64,000 nucleotides of DNA. Source: Pseudoalteromonas sp. CO133X. GTDB lineage: Bacteria > Pseudomonadota > Gammaproteobacteria > Enterobacterales > Alteromonadaceae. The translations under genes and the position numbers were made by a program. The notes under the pieces were generated by a model. That model was not told the origin of the DNA, did not search any database, and was given only the letters and a program-made list of their open reading frames with translations. The DNA lies in the NCBI GenBank assembly GCA_004208945.1, contig SGPE01000030.1:843291-907290 (forward strand). Direction: 5' to 3'. This document shows positions 6,559 to 15,301 of this stretch, piece by piece (the stretch's first letter is position 1; the number at the start of each line of letters is the position of its first letter).

Positions 6559-7395
6559 ATGACAATTAACAAAGCTCTGGTTGTAGAAGGCGGCGCTATG
6601 CGCGGTATTTTTGCTACAGGGGTACTTGATGCCTTTTTAGAAGCGCACTATCAACCTTTCAAACAATGTTATGGTGTATCGGCGGGAGCGACAAATATTG
6701 CAGCTTACTTATGTGCTCAATACAAACGTAACCATGCCGTTATTACTGATTATTCGTGCCGTCCAGAGTTCATCGATTTTGTTCGTTTTATTAAAGGTGG
6801 CCATTTATTTGATTTAGATTGGCTATGGCAAGAAACCATGCGAGATATTCGTCTCGATTTAGAAACCTTTGAGAAGCAAGCCGCTGAGTTTTACATTGTT
6901 GCCACCAACATAAACACTGGAAAAGCAGAATACCTAAAAGGTCATGCTCAGTCCCTCGAAGAGCAATTAAAAGCATCCTGTGCTTTGCCTATTGCTTATC
7001 GTCAATACCCAATAGTGAACAATCTACAGCTTGCTGATGGCGGTGTTGCTGACTCTATTCCAGTTCGAAAAGCCTATGAGATGGGTAATAAAGATATTAC
7101 AGTTATTCTCTCTCAACCTTTAGGCTACAAGAAAAAACCATCAAAAGCCCCTTGGCTTGTAAAACGCCTGTACAAAGACAACCCCGCGCTTGCTATGGCC
7201 ACCTTACATCGTGCCGAAAACTACAATCAGAGCATTGATTTTATAATGAATCCACCTAGTGATTGTCATATTGATATAATTGCTCCGCCACCTACATTTG
7301 CTGTCGGCCGTACCACCAAATCGTTTGCCAAATTATCTTCAGGATACAGTATGGGCATTGATGCGGGGCAACAATTTTTAACTCAAGCGGCTTAA
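6559..7395 (+). CDS. Patatin-like phospholipase (YjjU-like)
   Basis: A 278-residue cytoplasmic lipid acyl hydrolase of the patatin family. It shows the oxyanion-hole segment GGAMRG (11-16), the nucleophile elbow GVSAG with Ser41, and the DGG motif with Asp160, giving the Ser-Asp dyad. Length and the VVEGGAMRG opening match the bacterial YjjU branch. The start was moved from an upstream in-frame codon (6514) to ATG 6559 because AAGG precedes it by eight bases and the family begins at this point. It is transcribed away from cas1 and has no obvious operon partner. The natural substrate is not evident; calling it a phospholipase is by family. Confidence 0.9.
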   Translation: MTINKALVVEGGAMRGIFATGVLDAFLEAHYQPFKQCYGVSAGATNIAAYLCAQYKRNHAVITDYSCRPEFIDFVRFIKGGHLFDLDWLWQETMRDIRLDLETFEKQAAEFYIVATNINTGKAEYLKGHAQSLEEQLKASCALPIAYRQYPIVNNLQLADGGVADSIPVRKAYEMGNKDITVILSQPLGYKKKPSKAPWLVKRLYKDNPALAMATLHRAENYNQSIDFIMNPPSDCHIDIIAPPPTFAVGRTTKSFAKLSSGYSMGIDAGQQFLTQAA

Positions 7396-7490
7396 AAATA
7401 AATCAAAGCCCTGCAAATGAATCTAGCTTAGCCGTGTTCATATATTCCAAAAAGTAAAGCTCTAAAAATAGAAGGGTTAAGAGAGATTAA

Positions 7491-7844
7491 ATGAAAAAAA
7501 TACTGCTTTTAGTGTTAATCATGTTATTTCTCTGTGCTTGCGATGCTCAATAAACTGAACTTGATGTGCCGAAAAAACCAAGTGCAGTACCAGATAAAGC
7601 ATTTTGGGTGGGCGGTTTGGATGGCGGCGTATTTGTCTTAATTGCAAAAAATAAAAATTTAGAGCCAGATGAATACTTTGCCAAAATATATTATGCATCC
7701 GGAGATATTGCTTATGAGGGAGAAATGAGACTGTCCCCTAGAGGAAGTACTGCCATAGACCACATTAACCCCGCAATATTTCAAGGTTGGGATGGCGATA
7801 CTTTGTACATTGAAGGCAATAAGCTACTTAAAGTTCAAAACTAG
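7491..7844 (+). pseudogene. Small lipoprotein gene interrupted by an in-frame stop
   Basis: ATG 7491 starts MKKILLLVLIMLFLCACDAQ, a clear lipoprotein signal with lipobox LCAC, and is then ended by TAA at 7551-7553. The same frame continues openly from 7554 to 7844 (TELDVPKKPSAVPDKAFWVGG onward, ending KLLKVQN), so signal and mature part are one gene of 118 codons split by a single nonsense codon. The mature part has no domain I recognise. A good purine-rich site (AGAGAG) precedes the first ATG. Either the gene is recently inactivated, the base is a sequencing error, or the second half starts independently at ATG 7566 as a cytosolic fragment, which I think unlikely. Confidence 0.75.
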
Positions 7845-7947
7845 TACTAAAAGCTTTAGTAGTCCCATCTTGTACATCGTCGATTCGACCGCTCTCACAT
7901 TTACTATTGCAAAAACTTGATTAAATACATTTCTCTATTAGCTTTAA

Positions 7948-7963
7948 TAATAAGTCCTTATTA
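7948..7963. promoter_or_regulatory. Palindrome upstream of the chemotaxis receptor
   Basis: TAATAAG-TC-CTTATTA is a 7-bp inverted repeat that extends to CTTTAATA/TATTAAAG (7942-7949 with 7959-7966). It lies 17 bases before the start codon. It resembles the palindrome in the cas2-3 promoter at 14 of 16 positions but has no CC PAM next to it. It could be an operator; its regulator is unknown. Confidence 0.35.
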
Positions 7964-7980
7964 AAGTTTGTATTCCAACC

Positions 7981-9606
7981 ATGTTAAATAACTACACCGT
8001 TCGTACGCGATTAGCCGTTTTGGCTTTGTTACCGGTTACTGTTTTTGTGATCACTTCATTTTTTGCAATGTCTATAATGTCGAGTATGGTCAAAGGGATA
8101 GACAGCTTATATGAAGACAGGGTCGTTCCTCTTGAGCAGATAAAGTCAGTATCTGACAACTATGCAGTTAATATTGTTGATTTATTTCATAAGTACCGCG
8201 CGAATCAAATAGCTAAAAGTGAGTTTTTGACTTCAGTTACTGAAGCAAAGAATATCGCTGATAGAAAATGGCAAAGTTACCTAAGTACAAAGCTTACGAC
8301 AGAAGAGGCGCGGCTCGTTAGCGTTGTAGAAAAGCGCTTAACTGTGGTTCAACAAAAACTGACGGCTTTATTGAACCAAGTTAAAAATGATGAGTTTAAG
8401 GCAATCCCTTCAAATACATTCGTCAAAGAGTTATATGATGTATTTGATCCACTAAGTGCCAGCTACCAAGGGTTAATTGATTTACAAATTACTGAGGCAA
8501 ATAAATTTAAAATGTCTGCAGACAAAGACTTTAGCCAAGTAAGTATTGCGATGACAGCATCCATCGTAATACTTATTATTCTCTTATTATTTATAGCCTT
8601 TATCATTTATCGTTCGATTCATAACCCACTACTTTCGCTCAGTGAAACAATTGGCTCTATCTCTGAAAATGCCGACTTACGACTTCGCGCACAACCTCAT
8701 GGCAGCGACGAAATAGCGCAAGCCGCTCACCATTTTAATGCCATGATGGAGCGCATTCACGCCCTTGTAAACGATGTAACAAGCGCAACGCTCACTCTCT
8801 CTTCTGCGGCAGAACAGATGAACTCAATCAGCGACCAAGTTGCCAGCACAGCCACTGAACAAGAGCACCAGTCTGCGATGATAGCGACCGCCATTACGCA
8901 AATGAGTAGTGCAATTGAACAAGTCGCGGCAAATGCATTGGCAACATCAGAAAAAGCATCTCACACAGATCATACTGCAAAGCTTGGGCAAAAGTCGGTG
9001 CAAGAGAATATCGATGCAATCAATCATTTATCACATATCGTCAATGCCAATACCAAACTTATCAATGAGTTAAACACACAATCAACCGATATCAATCAAG
9101 TTGTTATGATGATTCAGGGTGTCGCTGAACAAACTAATTTACTTGCTCTTAATGCAGCAATAGAAGCGGCACGAGCCGGTGAGTCTGGTCGAGGCTTTGC
9201 TGTCGTTGCTGACGAGGTAAGGCAATTAGCTCACAATACACAAAAAGCAACCGCAAGTATCAATGACATGATCACTAAGTTACAATCTATGGCACAACAA
9301 GCTGTTAGTGCCATGGGGAACGCAGATGATAGTGCAAAGCAAAGTGTTGAATATGCAGAACGATCATCACAACTTTTAGCTGAAATAACGCAAGAGATGG
9401 CTCAAATAGCTGAGATGAATAATCAGGTTTCGACTGCAACCGATGAACAAACCACTGTCGCTAATGAACTAAGTTGTAATATTAACGAGTTTAGTAGTAG
9501 TATTTCACTGGTAAGCGAAAGCTCTCAGCAAAATGCGCAAGCAAGCCAAGAATTGGCTTCATTAGCATCGCGCTTACAGCAACAAGTACATGTTTTTAAA
9601 GTGTAA
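7981..9606 (+). CDS. Methyl-accepting chemotaxis protein
   Basis: A 541-residue membrane chemoreceptor. Membrane segments lie at about 12-32 and 187-209 and enclose a periplasmic region of about 155 residues predicted to be a four-helix bundle ligand domain. They are followed by a HAMP domain (about 210-262) and the coiled-coil signalling domain, whose hairpin tip contains [19 protein letters not shown]. It would pass ligand binding to CheA/CheW. There is no C-terminal CheR-tethering pentapeptide. The gene directly downstream encodes a periplasmic solute-binding-like protein, which may present a ligand to it or share its signal; that link is inferred from adjacency only. Confidence 0.95.
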   Translation: MLNNYTVRTRLAVLALLPVTVFVITSFFAMSIMSSMVKGIDSLYEDRVVPLEQIKSVSDNYAVNIVDLFHKYRANQIAKSEFLTSVTEAKNIADRKWQSYLSTKLTTEEARLVSVVEKRLTVVQQKLTALLNQVKNDEFKAIPSNTFVKELYDVFDPLSASYQGLIDLQITEANKFKMSADKDFSQVSIAMTASIVILIILLLFIAFIIYRSIHNPLLSLSETIGSISENADLRLRAQPHGSDEIAQAAHHFNAMMERIHALVNDVTSATLTLSSAAEQMNSISDQVASTATEQEHQSAMIATAITQMSSAIEQVAANALATSEKASHTDHTAKLGQKSVQENIDAINHLSHIVNANTKLINELNTQSTDINQVVMMIQGVAEQTNLLALNAAIEAARAGESGRGFAVVADEVRQLAHNTQKATASINDMITKLQSMAQQAVSAMGNADDSAKQSVEYAERSSQLLAEITQEMAQIAEMNNQVSTATDEQTTVANELSCNINEFSSSISLVSESSQQNAQASQELASLASRLQQQVHVFKV

Positions 9607-9643
9607 ATTTAAATAATTTAGTCATCTTAACAAAAGTATAGCC

Positions 9644-10450
9644 ATGAACAGAGCCATTTTATTGTGTATTTTTTATTTTGCTCTGTTCAGCTTTTCAAGT
9701 ACAGCTCACGAAAGACTTGTTATTCAACTTGCCAAACCTAATTATACCGATGCCACAAAAAACCAATATATTCATGCAATTTTAGAAAAAAGCTTTGCCG
9801 TAATGGGTGCTGATGTCACCTTAATGTATAACGTAAAGCCCATGAACAATAAGCGAATTATAGAACAGTTAAGTCACAATAAAACGATAACTCTTGCATG
9901 GTTATCAATGCCCTATGGACAACCTAACGCGCTTATTAGAACAACAATTCCTTTGTACAAAGGGCTGCATGGAAAACGCTTATTAATTATTCGTAAAGAA
10001 GATCAAGAAACCTTCAAACACATTACCCACCTTAACGAACTAAAACCATTTATAGGTTTACAGCAACAAAGCTGGTCTGATTACACTATTTTAAAAGCGA
10101 ATGGATTGAAAGTTAATGGCGAGTTAGACTACCAAGGAATGCTCAAAGCCTTAGAAGCAGGCTTGGGTGATTACTTCCCTCGCTCTGTGTTGGCTATCGA
10201 GTCAGAATTTAACAAATTACAATCATTTGATTTTGCTATTGCGCCACAAATTATGCTGCAATACCCAAGTCACTATTATTTTTATTTAAGTAAAGAGAAC
10301 ACTGAAGTCAGAGATCTTCTTGAGCAAGGCATGCAAAAACTCGCAAAATCAGGCGAGCTTGAAGCTCTTTATTTACGCTATTTTGGTGATGTAGAAAAGC
10401 AATTTAAACTCAATCAGCGACACGCAATAACACTCACTAACATGGAGTAA
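9644..10450 (+). CDS. Periplasmic solute-binding protein family 3-like
   Basis: A 268-residue exported protein. Its signal peptide MNRAILLCIFYFALFSFSSTAHE probably ends after STAHE or STA. The rest resembles extracellular solute-binding family 3 folds: an N-terminal lobe, a crossover around residues 110-130 (LNELKPFIGLQQQ) and a LEQGMQKLAKSGELEALYLRYFG ending, the classic C-terminal helix of this family. No permease or ATPase gene is nearby, so it is more likely a sensor or a chemoreceptor partner than part of a transporter. The ligand is unknown. It sits 37 bases after the chemoreceptor and 5 bases before the DM13 gene, so the three may be co-transcribed. Confidence 0.75.
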   Translation: MNRAILLCIFYFALFSFSSTAHERLVIQLAKPNYTDATKNQYIHAILEKSFAVMGADVTLMYNVKPMNNKRIIEQLSHNKTITLAWLSMPYGQPNALIRTTIPLYKGLHGKRLLIIRKEDQETFKHITHLNELKPFIGLQQQSWSDYTILKANGLKVNGELDYQGMLKALEAGLGDYFPRSVLAIESEFNKLQSFDFAIAPQIMLQYPSHYYFYLSKENTEVRDLLEQGMQKLAKSGELEALYLRYFGDVEKQFKLNQRHAITLTNME

Positions 10451-10455
10451 CAATA

Positions 10456-10926
10456 ATGCTCAAAAAATTACTGATGTTGATAGCTGTCATTATCATTTTT
10501 GTAGCCGGTTTTTTCACTGGAATATACAGCTTACCTATTTTGACTGAAGCACCAGCTCCTAGCTCAAGCACCCTAAAGCAACACAAAAACCGTGCTTTAT
10601 TCAGTGGTGAATTTAAACCTAACTTAGCGGGGTCTGATCGTTTTCACTATGGAAACGGCACAGTCTACTTAACGAATGATGCAATCTCAATGCAAGGTGA
10701 GCTATCACCGGGTCCTGATTACCAATTGTATTTATCGCGCAATTTTATTGATAACGAAGCCGATTTCTTAGCACAAAAAGGCACCATGCAGCGTGTTGCA
10801 GGAGTGCGTTCGTTCAATGGCTTTAAATTAGTTGTACCACAAGGTATTGATGTCAGCGATTACAATACCGTGATTATTTGGTGTGAAAGTTTTGAGGAAT
10901 TTATAACCGCAGCCCAGTATCAATAG
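10456..10926 (+). CDS. Membrane-anchored DM13 domain protein
   Basis: A 156-residue protein with one N-terminal membrane anchor (about residues 3-27), a short linker rich in Pro and Ser, and a DM13 domain over about 47-155. Typical features are FSGEF near the start, a GNGTVYLTND strand, the SPGPDYQLYLS segment and the single cysteine in IIWCESFEEF near the end. DM13 domains are proposed to take part in redox reactions, but no bacterial function is established. The start follows GGAGT by eight bases, and the stop of the preceding gene lies just before it. It is the last gene before a strong terminator hairpin. Confidence 0.85.
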   Translation: MLKKLLMLIAVIIIFVAGFFTGIYSLPILTEAPAPSSSTLKQHKNRALFSGEFKPNLAGSDRFHYGNGTVYLTNDAISMQGELSPGPDYQLYLSRNFIDNEADFLAQKGTMQRVAGVRSFNGFKLVVPQGIDVSDYNTVIIWCESFEEFITAAQYQ

Positions 10927-10943
10927 CTGTATTAACAAAAAGC

Positions 10944-10970
10944 AAAGCCGCCTTTGGAGAGGGCGGCTTT
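10944..10970. terminator. Bidirectional terminator between the DM13 gene and ahpF
   Basis: A 9-bp stem AAAGCCGCC/GGCGGCTTT (10944-10952 with 10962-10970) separates two convergent genes. On the minus strand it is followed by GCTTTTTG, so it suits ahpF best. Confidence 0.8.
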
Positions 10971-11028
10971 AAAACGGCAGCTATGAGTGTAAAGCTGCCT
11001 AATCAAGAGTCATTATTAATACAACTAA

Positions 11029-12609
11029 TCAGGCTGCATCTTCCGTGCTTTGAGTCTCATCGCTGTGGCGAATTAAGTAATCAAATGCACCTAAACTTGC
11101 CGTTGCACCACTGCCCATTGCAATAATGATTTGTTTAAACGGCGTTGTTGTGGCATCACCTGCCGCATAAACACCCGGCAATGATGTTGCACCTTTGCTA
11201 TCAATCTCGATTTCACCAAAGCGAGTCAGTGATAGCTCTGAATCTTTTAACCATTCTGTGTTTGGCACCAAGCCTATTTGCACAAAGATCCCTGCAAGCT
11301 CAAGTGATTTTTCATCGCCAGAGATGCGGTCAATATAGCTCAAGCCTGTTACTCGTTTACCATCACCAACAACTTCTGTCGTTTGCGCGTTTTTGATAAT
11401 AGTAATGTTATTTAAACTATTTGCTTTACGAATAAGTACTTCATCAGCACGTAAGGTATCGGCAAATTCAAGCACGGTGACATGCTCAACAATGTTTGCA
11501 AGGTCAATTGCAGCTTCAATACCTGAATTACCACCACCGATAACCGCTACCGCTTTGCCTTTAAATAACGGACCATCACAGTGAGGACAGTAAGCAACGC
11601 CATGACCGCGATATTCTTTCTCACCTGGTACGTTCATTTCACGCCAGCGGGCACCGGTTGCTAATACCACTGATTTAGCATTTAAAACTGCACCATTTTC
11701 TAGGGTGATTTGATAATTACCTTGCTTAGTAAGCGATGCTGCACGTTGGTTTTGCATCACATCAACATCGTACTCTTTTACATGCTCTTCAAGTTGGGCA
11801 ACTAATTTAGGGCCTTCGGTCGCTTTAACTGAGATAAAGTTTTCAATGGCTAATGTGTCTGATACCTGACCACCAAAACGCTCTGCAACCACACCTGTGT
11901 TCAAGCCTTTACGTGCTGAATAAATTGCCGCAGAAGCCCCTGCCGGACCACCACCCACAACAAGTACATCGAATAACTCTTTGTCGTTTAGTGCCTCGGC
12001 TTGGCGTGCAGCCGCTTTGGTATCCACTTTGTTTAAAATATCGGTCAGGTTTACAGCACCTTGACTAAATAACTCGCCATTTAAGTACACAGCGGGTACT
12101 GCCAACACATTACGCTCGTTCACTTCGTCTTGGAACAAGGCACCGTCAATCATCGTAGCCGTAATATTTTCATTGTGCGCCGCCATTAAGTTAAGTGCTT
12201 GCACAACTTGCGGACATGTTTGACAACTTAATGAAATATACACTTCAAAGTTAAGCGGCCCAGGTAATGATTTAATTTGTTCAATTTCAGTCTCTGATGC
12301 CTTACTTGGATGACCACCTGTGTGAAGAAGTGCAAGGATCAAGCTCGTGAATTCGTGGCCCATCGGCACACCCGCAAATGTGATTTGCGTATTGTTTATA
12401 GGTGAAGACACCACCATAGACGGACGGCGCACATCTTGGTTAGGGTTATCTCGCACCGAAAATTTGTCGCTTAACGACGCTAAATCGTTTGCTAAGTTTT
12501 TAAGTTCTGTTGATTTATTGCTGTCATCCAAGGCGATAAGCAGCTCAACAGGGCTGGTAATAGAAGCAAAGTGGCTTGTTAATTGGTTTTTGATATTCGT
12601 ATCTAACAT
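11029..12609 (-). CDS. ahpF: Alkyl hydroperoxide reductase subunit F
   Basis: A 526-residue flavoprotein that uses NADH to reduce AhpC. The N-terminal tandem thioredoxin-like region carries the redox pair C129-x-x-C132 (SCQTCPQ). FAD binding is shown by GGGPAG at 219-224, and the thioredoxin-reductase-type CPHC pair is C341/C344. A second dinucleotide site [11 protein letters not shown] follows, and [10 protein letters not shown] lies near the C-terminus. The length is as for E. coli AhpF. It lies 154 bases downstream of ahpC on the same strand, with two stem-loops between them, the usual ahpC-ahpF layout for removal of organic peroxides and low hydrogen peroxide. Confidence 0.97.
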   Translation of the reverse strand: MLDTNIKNQLTSHFASITSPVELLIALDDSNKSTELKNLANDLASLSDKFSVRDNPNQDVRRPSMVVSSPINNTQITFAGVPMGHEFTSLILALLHTGGHPSKASETEIEQIKSLPGPLNFEVYISLSCQTCPQVVQALNLMAAHNENITATMIDGALFQDEVNERNVLAVPAVYLNGELFSQGAVNLTDILNKVDTKAAARQAEALNDKELFDVLVVGGGPAGASAAIYSARKGLNTGVVAERFGGQVSDTLAIENFISVKATEGPKLVAQLEEHVKEYDVDVMQNQRAASLTKQGNYQITLENGAVLNAKSVVLATGARWREMNVPGEKEYRGHGVAYCPHCDGPLFKGKAVAVIGGGNSGIEAAIDLANIVEHVTVLEFADTLRADEVLIRKANSLNNITIIKNAQTTEVVGDGKRVTGLSYIDRISGDEKSLELAGIFVQIGLVPNTEWLKDSELSLTRFGEIEIDSKGATSLPGVYAAGDATTTPFKQIIIAMGSGATASLGAFDYLIRHSDETQSTEDAA

Positions 12610-12661
12610 GGCTTAGCCCTTGAGTTCAGAATAAATAATCTAGAAAAATTTAGGGATAACT

Positions 12662-12745
12662 GCCCATCACCCGCTAATGTGCTTAATGTGAGTTGTGATG
12701 GGCAATTAAGGTTGCATTGAGATAGCAAAGCAAAACTTTGCTATC
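12662..12745 (-). terminator. Two stem-loops between ahpC and ahpF
   Basis: In transcript order, GATAGCAAAG pairs with CTTTGCTATC (12721-12745, 10-bp stem, 5-base loop). Then GCCCATCAC pairs with GTGATGGGC (12662-12703, 9-bp stem, long loop). Neither ends in a good T-run. They may stabilise ahpC mRNA or attenuate read-through so that AhpC exceeds AhpF, as is common in this operon; that effect is inferred. Confidence 0.55.
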
Positions 12746-12763
12746 GTTTAATGCAGTGGCAAA

Positions 12764-13333
12764 TTAGATTTTGCCAACTAGGTCTAGTGAAGGAGCAAGT
12801 GTCTCTTCACCTGGCTGCCATGATGCAGGACATACTTCACCATCGTGGTCAGCAATGTACTGTGCAGCTTGTACTTTACGTACTAACTCTTTCGCGCTAC
12901 GGCCGATACCTAAGTCGTGAGTTTCGATTACTTTGATTTCGCCTTCAGGGTTCATTACGAATGTACCGCGAAGAGCAAGACCTTCGTCTTCGATCATCAC
13001 ACCGAAGTTACGTGTAATGCGACCTGTAGGGTCACCAATCATTGGGAATTTGATTTTACCAATTGTGTCAGACGTATCGTGCCATGCTTTGTGAGTGAAG
13101 TGCGTGTCAGTTGATACTGAGTAAACTTCAACACCCATTTCTTGAAGCTGCTCGTAATAGTCAGCAACATCACCAAGCTCTGTAGGACATACGAAAGTGA
13201 AATCTGCAGGGTAGAAGAAGAAGATTGACCACTTACCTAGCACGTCTTTTTCAGTTAGCTCAACAAAGTCACCGTTGTGGTAAGCTGTTGCATTGAATGG
13301 TTGTAATTTTGTGTTAATTAATGAAGTGCTCAT
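12764..13333 (-). CDS. ahpC: Alkyl hydroperoxide reductase subunit C (peroxiredoxin)
   Basis: A 189-residue typical 2-Cys peroxiredoxin. The peroxidatic Cys49 lies in FTFVCPTE and the resolving Cys168 in EVCPASW. The C-terminus includes the usual GEETLAPSLDLVGKI tail. The ATG at 13333 is chosen because GAGGAA lies just before it; an in-frame start at 13345 is less likely. AhpC reduces peroxides and is recycled by AhpF from the next gene. The 195-base upstream region is A/T rich and has two TTTAGATT repeats (13434-13441 and 13456-13463). OxyR control is common for this operon, but I could not fit a convincing OxyR site. Confidence 0.97.
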   Translation of the reverse strand: MSTSLINTKLQPFNATAYHNGDFVELTEKDVLGKWSIFFFYPADFTFVCPTELGDVADYYEQLQEMGVEVYSVSTDTHFTHKAWHDTSDTIGKIKFPMIGDPTGRITRNFGVMIEDEGLALRGTFVMNPEGEIKVIETHDLGIGRSAKELVRKVQAAQYIADHDGEVCPASWQPGEETLAPSLDLVGKI

Positions 13334-13489
13334 ATTTTTCCTCATTGATGTATTTAAAAAGTTTAATTAACGCAGCCTTGCGTCTGCTTGATTAATACAA
13401 TAGAGGTCTGAGTGATTAAAATAAAATTGATTGTTTAGATTAAAATGATTTATTTTTTAGATTGAACTACAAGTTTAGGTAAAAATGTC

Positions 13490-13523
13490 AAAGCCTTCAA
13501 CTAGTTAGCTAATCAAAGGCTTT
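13490..13523 (-). terminator. Hairpin downstream of the cupin gene
   Basis: AAAGCCTT (13490-13497) pairs with AAGGCTTT (13516-13523) around an 18-base loop, 18 bases after the cupin stop. The T-run on the minus strand is poor (GACATTTTT), so termination is probable but not strong. Confidence 0.55.
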
Positions 13524-13540
13524 ATCCTCACCGAGTAAAA

Positions 13541-14044
13541 TTACTTAGTAAAGCCGTATAAACTCTTTGGTTTAATATATTTAGGCTCAATTCCTTGCTC
13601 TTTTGCAGCCGCTAACATCACTTGCTCAATCCAGCCAGCATCCATAATGTTCATATAGTTACCATCAGGGTCGAAGTTAATGTTTGATCCCATAACCACC
13701 ATAAAGGTATCTGTCACTTCAGTATTATCTGCAGGAACTTGAAATTGATGAATCGAGCCGCCAGGCTCAAATAAATAGCTACCTGCCACTTGTAAATCAT
13801 CTGGGTACTCTGTGTAGTGCCAACTTCCCGCCAAGGTGTATAAATGTACAACCCCTGTATGGAAATGTTTTGGTAAAATCGTGCCAGGCTCAAATAAAAC
13901 GCGTAAAACCCATACACCGTTTTCAGAGTCCAGCATGAGTGGATAAATATGAACGCCAGGTAATGCGTTTTTAATCAGCTTTTCATCATTTGTATGGATC
14001 GTTAATAAAAAATCTTGATGATTAATAATATTTGGTAATGCCAT
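13541..14044 (-). CDS. Cupin protein, 2,4'-dihydroxyacetophenone dioxygenase-like
   Basis: A 167-residue single-domain cupin. Motif 1 contains KHFHTGVVHLY with H60 and H62 as probable metal ligands. Motif 2 is FEPGGSIHQFQVP with another His. The arrangement and length resemble the iron-dependent 2,4'-dihydroxyacetophenone dioxygenase (carbon-carbon bond cleaving) cupin family, to which many bacterial proteins are assigned without biochemical proof. No aromatic-degradation genes are adjacent. The AraC regulator is divergent, 140 bases away, with an acyl-CoA ligase behind it, so the cupin could belong to the same regulon. The substrate is unknown. Confidence 0.75.
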   Translation of the reverse strand: MALPNIINHQDFLLTIHTNDEKLIKNALPGVHIYPLMLDSENGVWVLRVLFEPGTILPKHFHTGVVHLYTLAGSWHYTEYPDDLQVAGSYLFEPGGSIHQFQVPADNTEVTDTFMVVMGSNINFDPDGNYMNIMDAGWIEQVMLAAAKEQGIEPKYIKPKSLYGFTK

Positions 14045-14184
14045 GTGTGCCCTCTTTAATGCTTATTAGTAAAGCAATTCATTGTTGCCGTTAATACATT
14101 GTTAAACTTTAACGACCGTATTTACTTTACTTTTCGCGTAATATTTTTTACTTTTTACGCCAGTGCACTCAATAAGAACACATT

Positions 14185-15204
14185 ATGCCTCGTAAGACAC
14201 ACGCCCCCGATTTAATTAGAGTATCTGCCCTGCATGGCTATATCGAACTGATTGAAAGTAAATTGGTCAACCCTGATGCACTGTTATCGCGCGTAGGGTT
14301 AGACCGAAAGCAACTCATAGAGCCCAATAACTTTATTCAGTATCAGCAACTGATAGAGTTGTTAAAAATCACAGCGAAAGAATTAAACCTGCCCTATTTC
14401 GGCCTAGAGCTAGGTCGTTGGCAAAGTCTCAACATTTTGGGTTCTGTGGGTTATTTGATTGGAAATTGCGATACCCTTGAAACAGCACTAAAAAACTTAA
14501 CCAAGTACTACCATGTACATCAAAACAGCGCTGATTTGTTACTCGAAATTGGCCAAGACTACGTAAAACTATCGTTCTTAATACGCAGTAATTTAAAAAT
14601 AAGTGTTTATCATGGTGCCGATTTGGCCTTGAGTGTCGGAGTCAATTTATTAAAGCAATTAACTGATGATAAAATAAAACTGCACCGCTTGGAGCTTCCC
14701 CACAGTTGTGATGAAAACCCCAGTGTTTACCGCCAAGCACTGGGCCAAGTGCCAGCATTTAACTGTGCACATACCGCGCTTGTGTTTGATAAAAAATACC
14801 TAAAGCTTGCAATTAAAAATTCAGACAAGCAGTTATTTTCTATTCTTAGCCAACAAATTGGCCATCTTAAAGACACCAAACGGGAAAACATGTCTGATCA
14901 CGTTGAGGTGCTGATCAAACAGTATCTGCTTCATGAAGAGTTTGGTATAAACTTGATAGCCGAAAAACTATCAATGAGTGCACGTAGCTTACAGCGGCAC
15001 TTAACTCAGCACGGTACCACTTTTCGTGAGCTAGTTGATGACGTACGCTGTAATTTAGCACATCAATATTTAATTGAATCTAGCCTTAGTTTATCGAACA
15101 TTTCAGATATCTTAAGTTTTTCTAATTACAGCGAGTTTACCCGTGCATTCAAACGCTGGTATGGCATTCCTCCAAAAGATTATCGTAAATCACATTCACC
15201 TTAG
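14185..15204 (+). CDS. AraC family transcriptional regulator (arabinose-binding-like N-domain)
   Basis: A 339-residue regulator. The N-terminal half matches the domain found in OruR/ArgR/GbdR-type and fatty-acid-related AraC regulators, with the ELIESKLVNPDALLSRVGL opening and an ILGSVGYLIGNCDTLETAL segment near residue 93. The C-terminal 100 residues hold the two helix-turn-helix motifs (FGINLIAEKLSMSARSLQRHL, then YSEFTRAFKRWYGIPPKDYR). It is divergent from the cupin gene and upstream of the degenerate SDR and the FadD-like ligase. Regulators of this type often control neighbouring lipid or alcohol catabolism genes. The inducer is unknown. Confidence 0.92.
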   Translation: MPRKTHAPDLIRVSALHGYIELIESKLVNPDALLSRVGLDRKQLIEPNNFIQYQQLIELLKITAKELNLPYFGLELGRWQSLNILGSVGYLIGNCDTLETALKNLTKYYHVHQNSADLLLEIGQDYVKLSFLIRSNLKISVYHGADLALSVGVNLLKQLTDDKIKLHRLELPHSCDENPSVYRQALGQVPAFNCAHTALVFDKKYLKLAIKNSDKQLFSILSQQIGHLKDTKRENMSDHVEVLIKQYLLHEEFGINLIAEKLSMSARSLQRHLTQHGTTFRELVDDVRCNLAHQYLIESSLSLSNISDILSFSNYSEFTRAFKRWYGIPPKDYRKSHSP

Positions 15205-15301
15205 TGGCGTAAAAAGTTAAAAACAGGTCGTATAAAGCTAATTTTTCTGTTAACAATTTATATATATTGATTAGCTAGTTTTGCTAATTAGTGGTCATGT
15301 A

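Noticed and set aside
6559-7395. The patatin-like phospholipase as an anti-phage effector (CBASS-like)
   Set aside because: No cyclic-nucleotide synthase or other defence partner is nearby, and the sequence resembles the common YjjU-type enzyme.
7948-7963. The chemoreceptor palindrome as a second target of the mini-CRISPR guide
   Set aside because: No CC PAM on either strand and mismatches in the seed; kept only as a possible protein operator.
13378-13470. An OxyR site upstream of ahpC
   Set aside because: ATAG occurs once, but the required four-element ATAG-n7-CTAT pattern does not fit; regulation by OxyR stays an expectation only.
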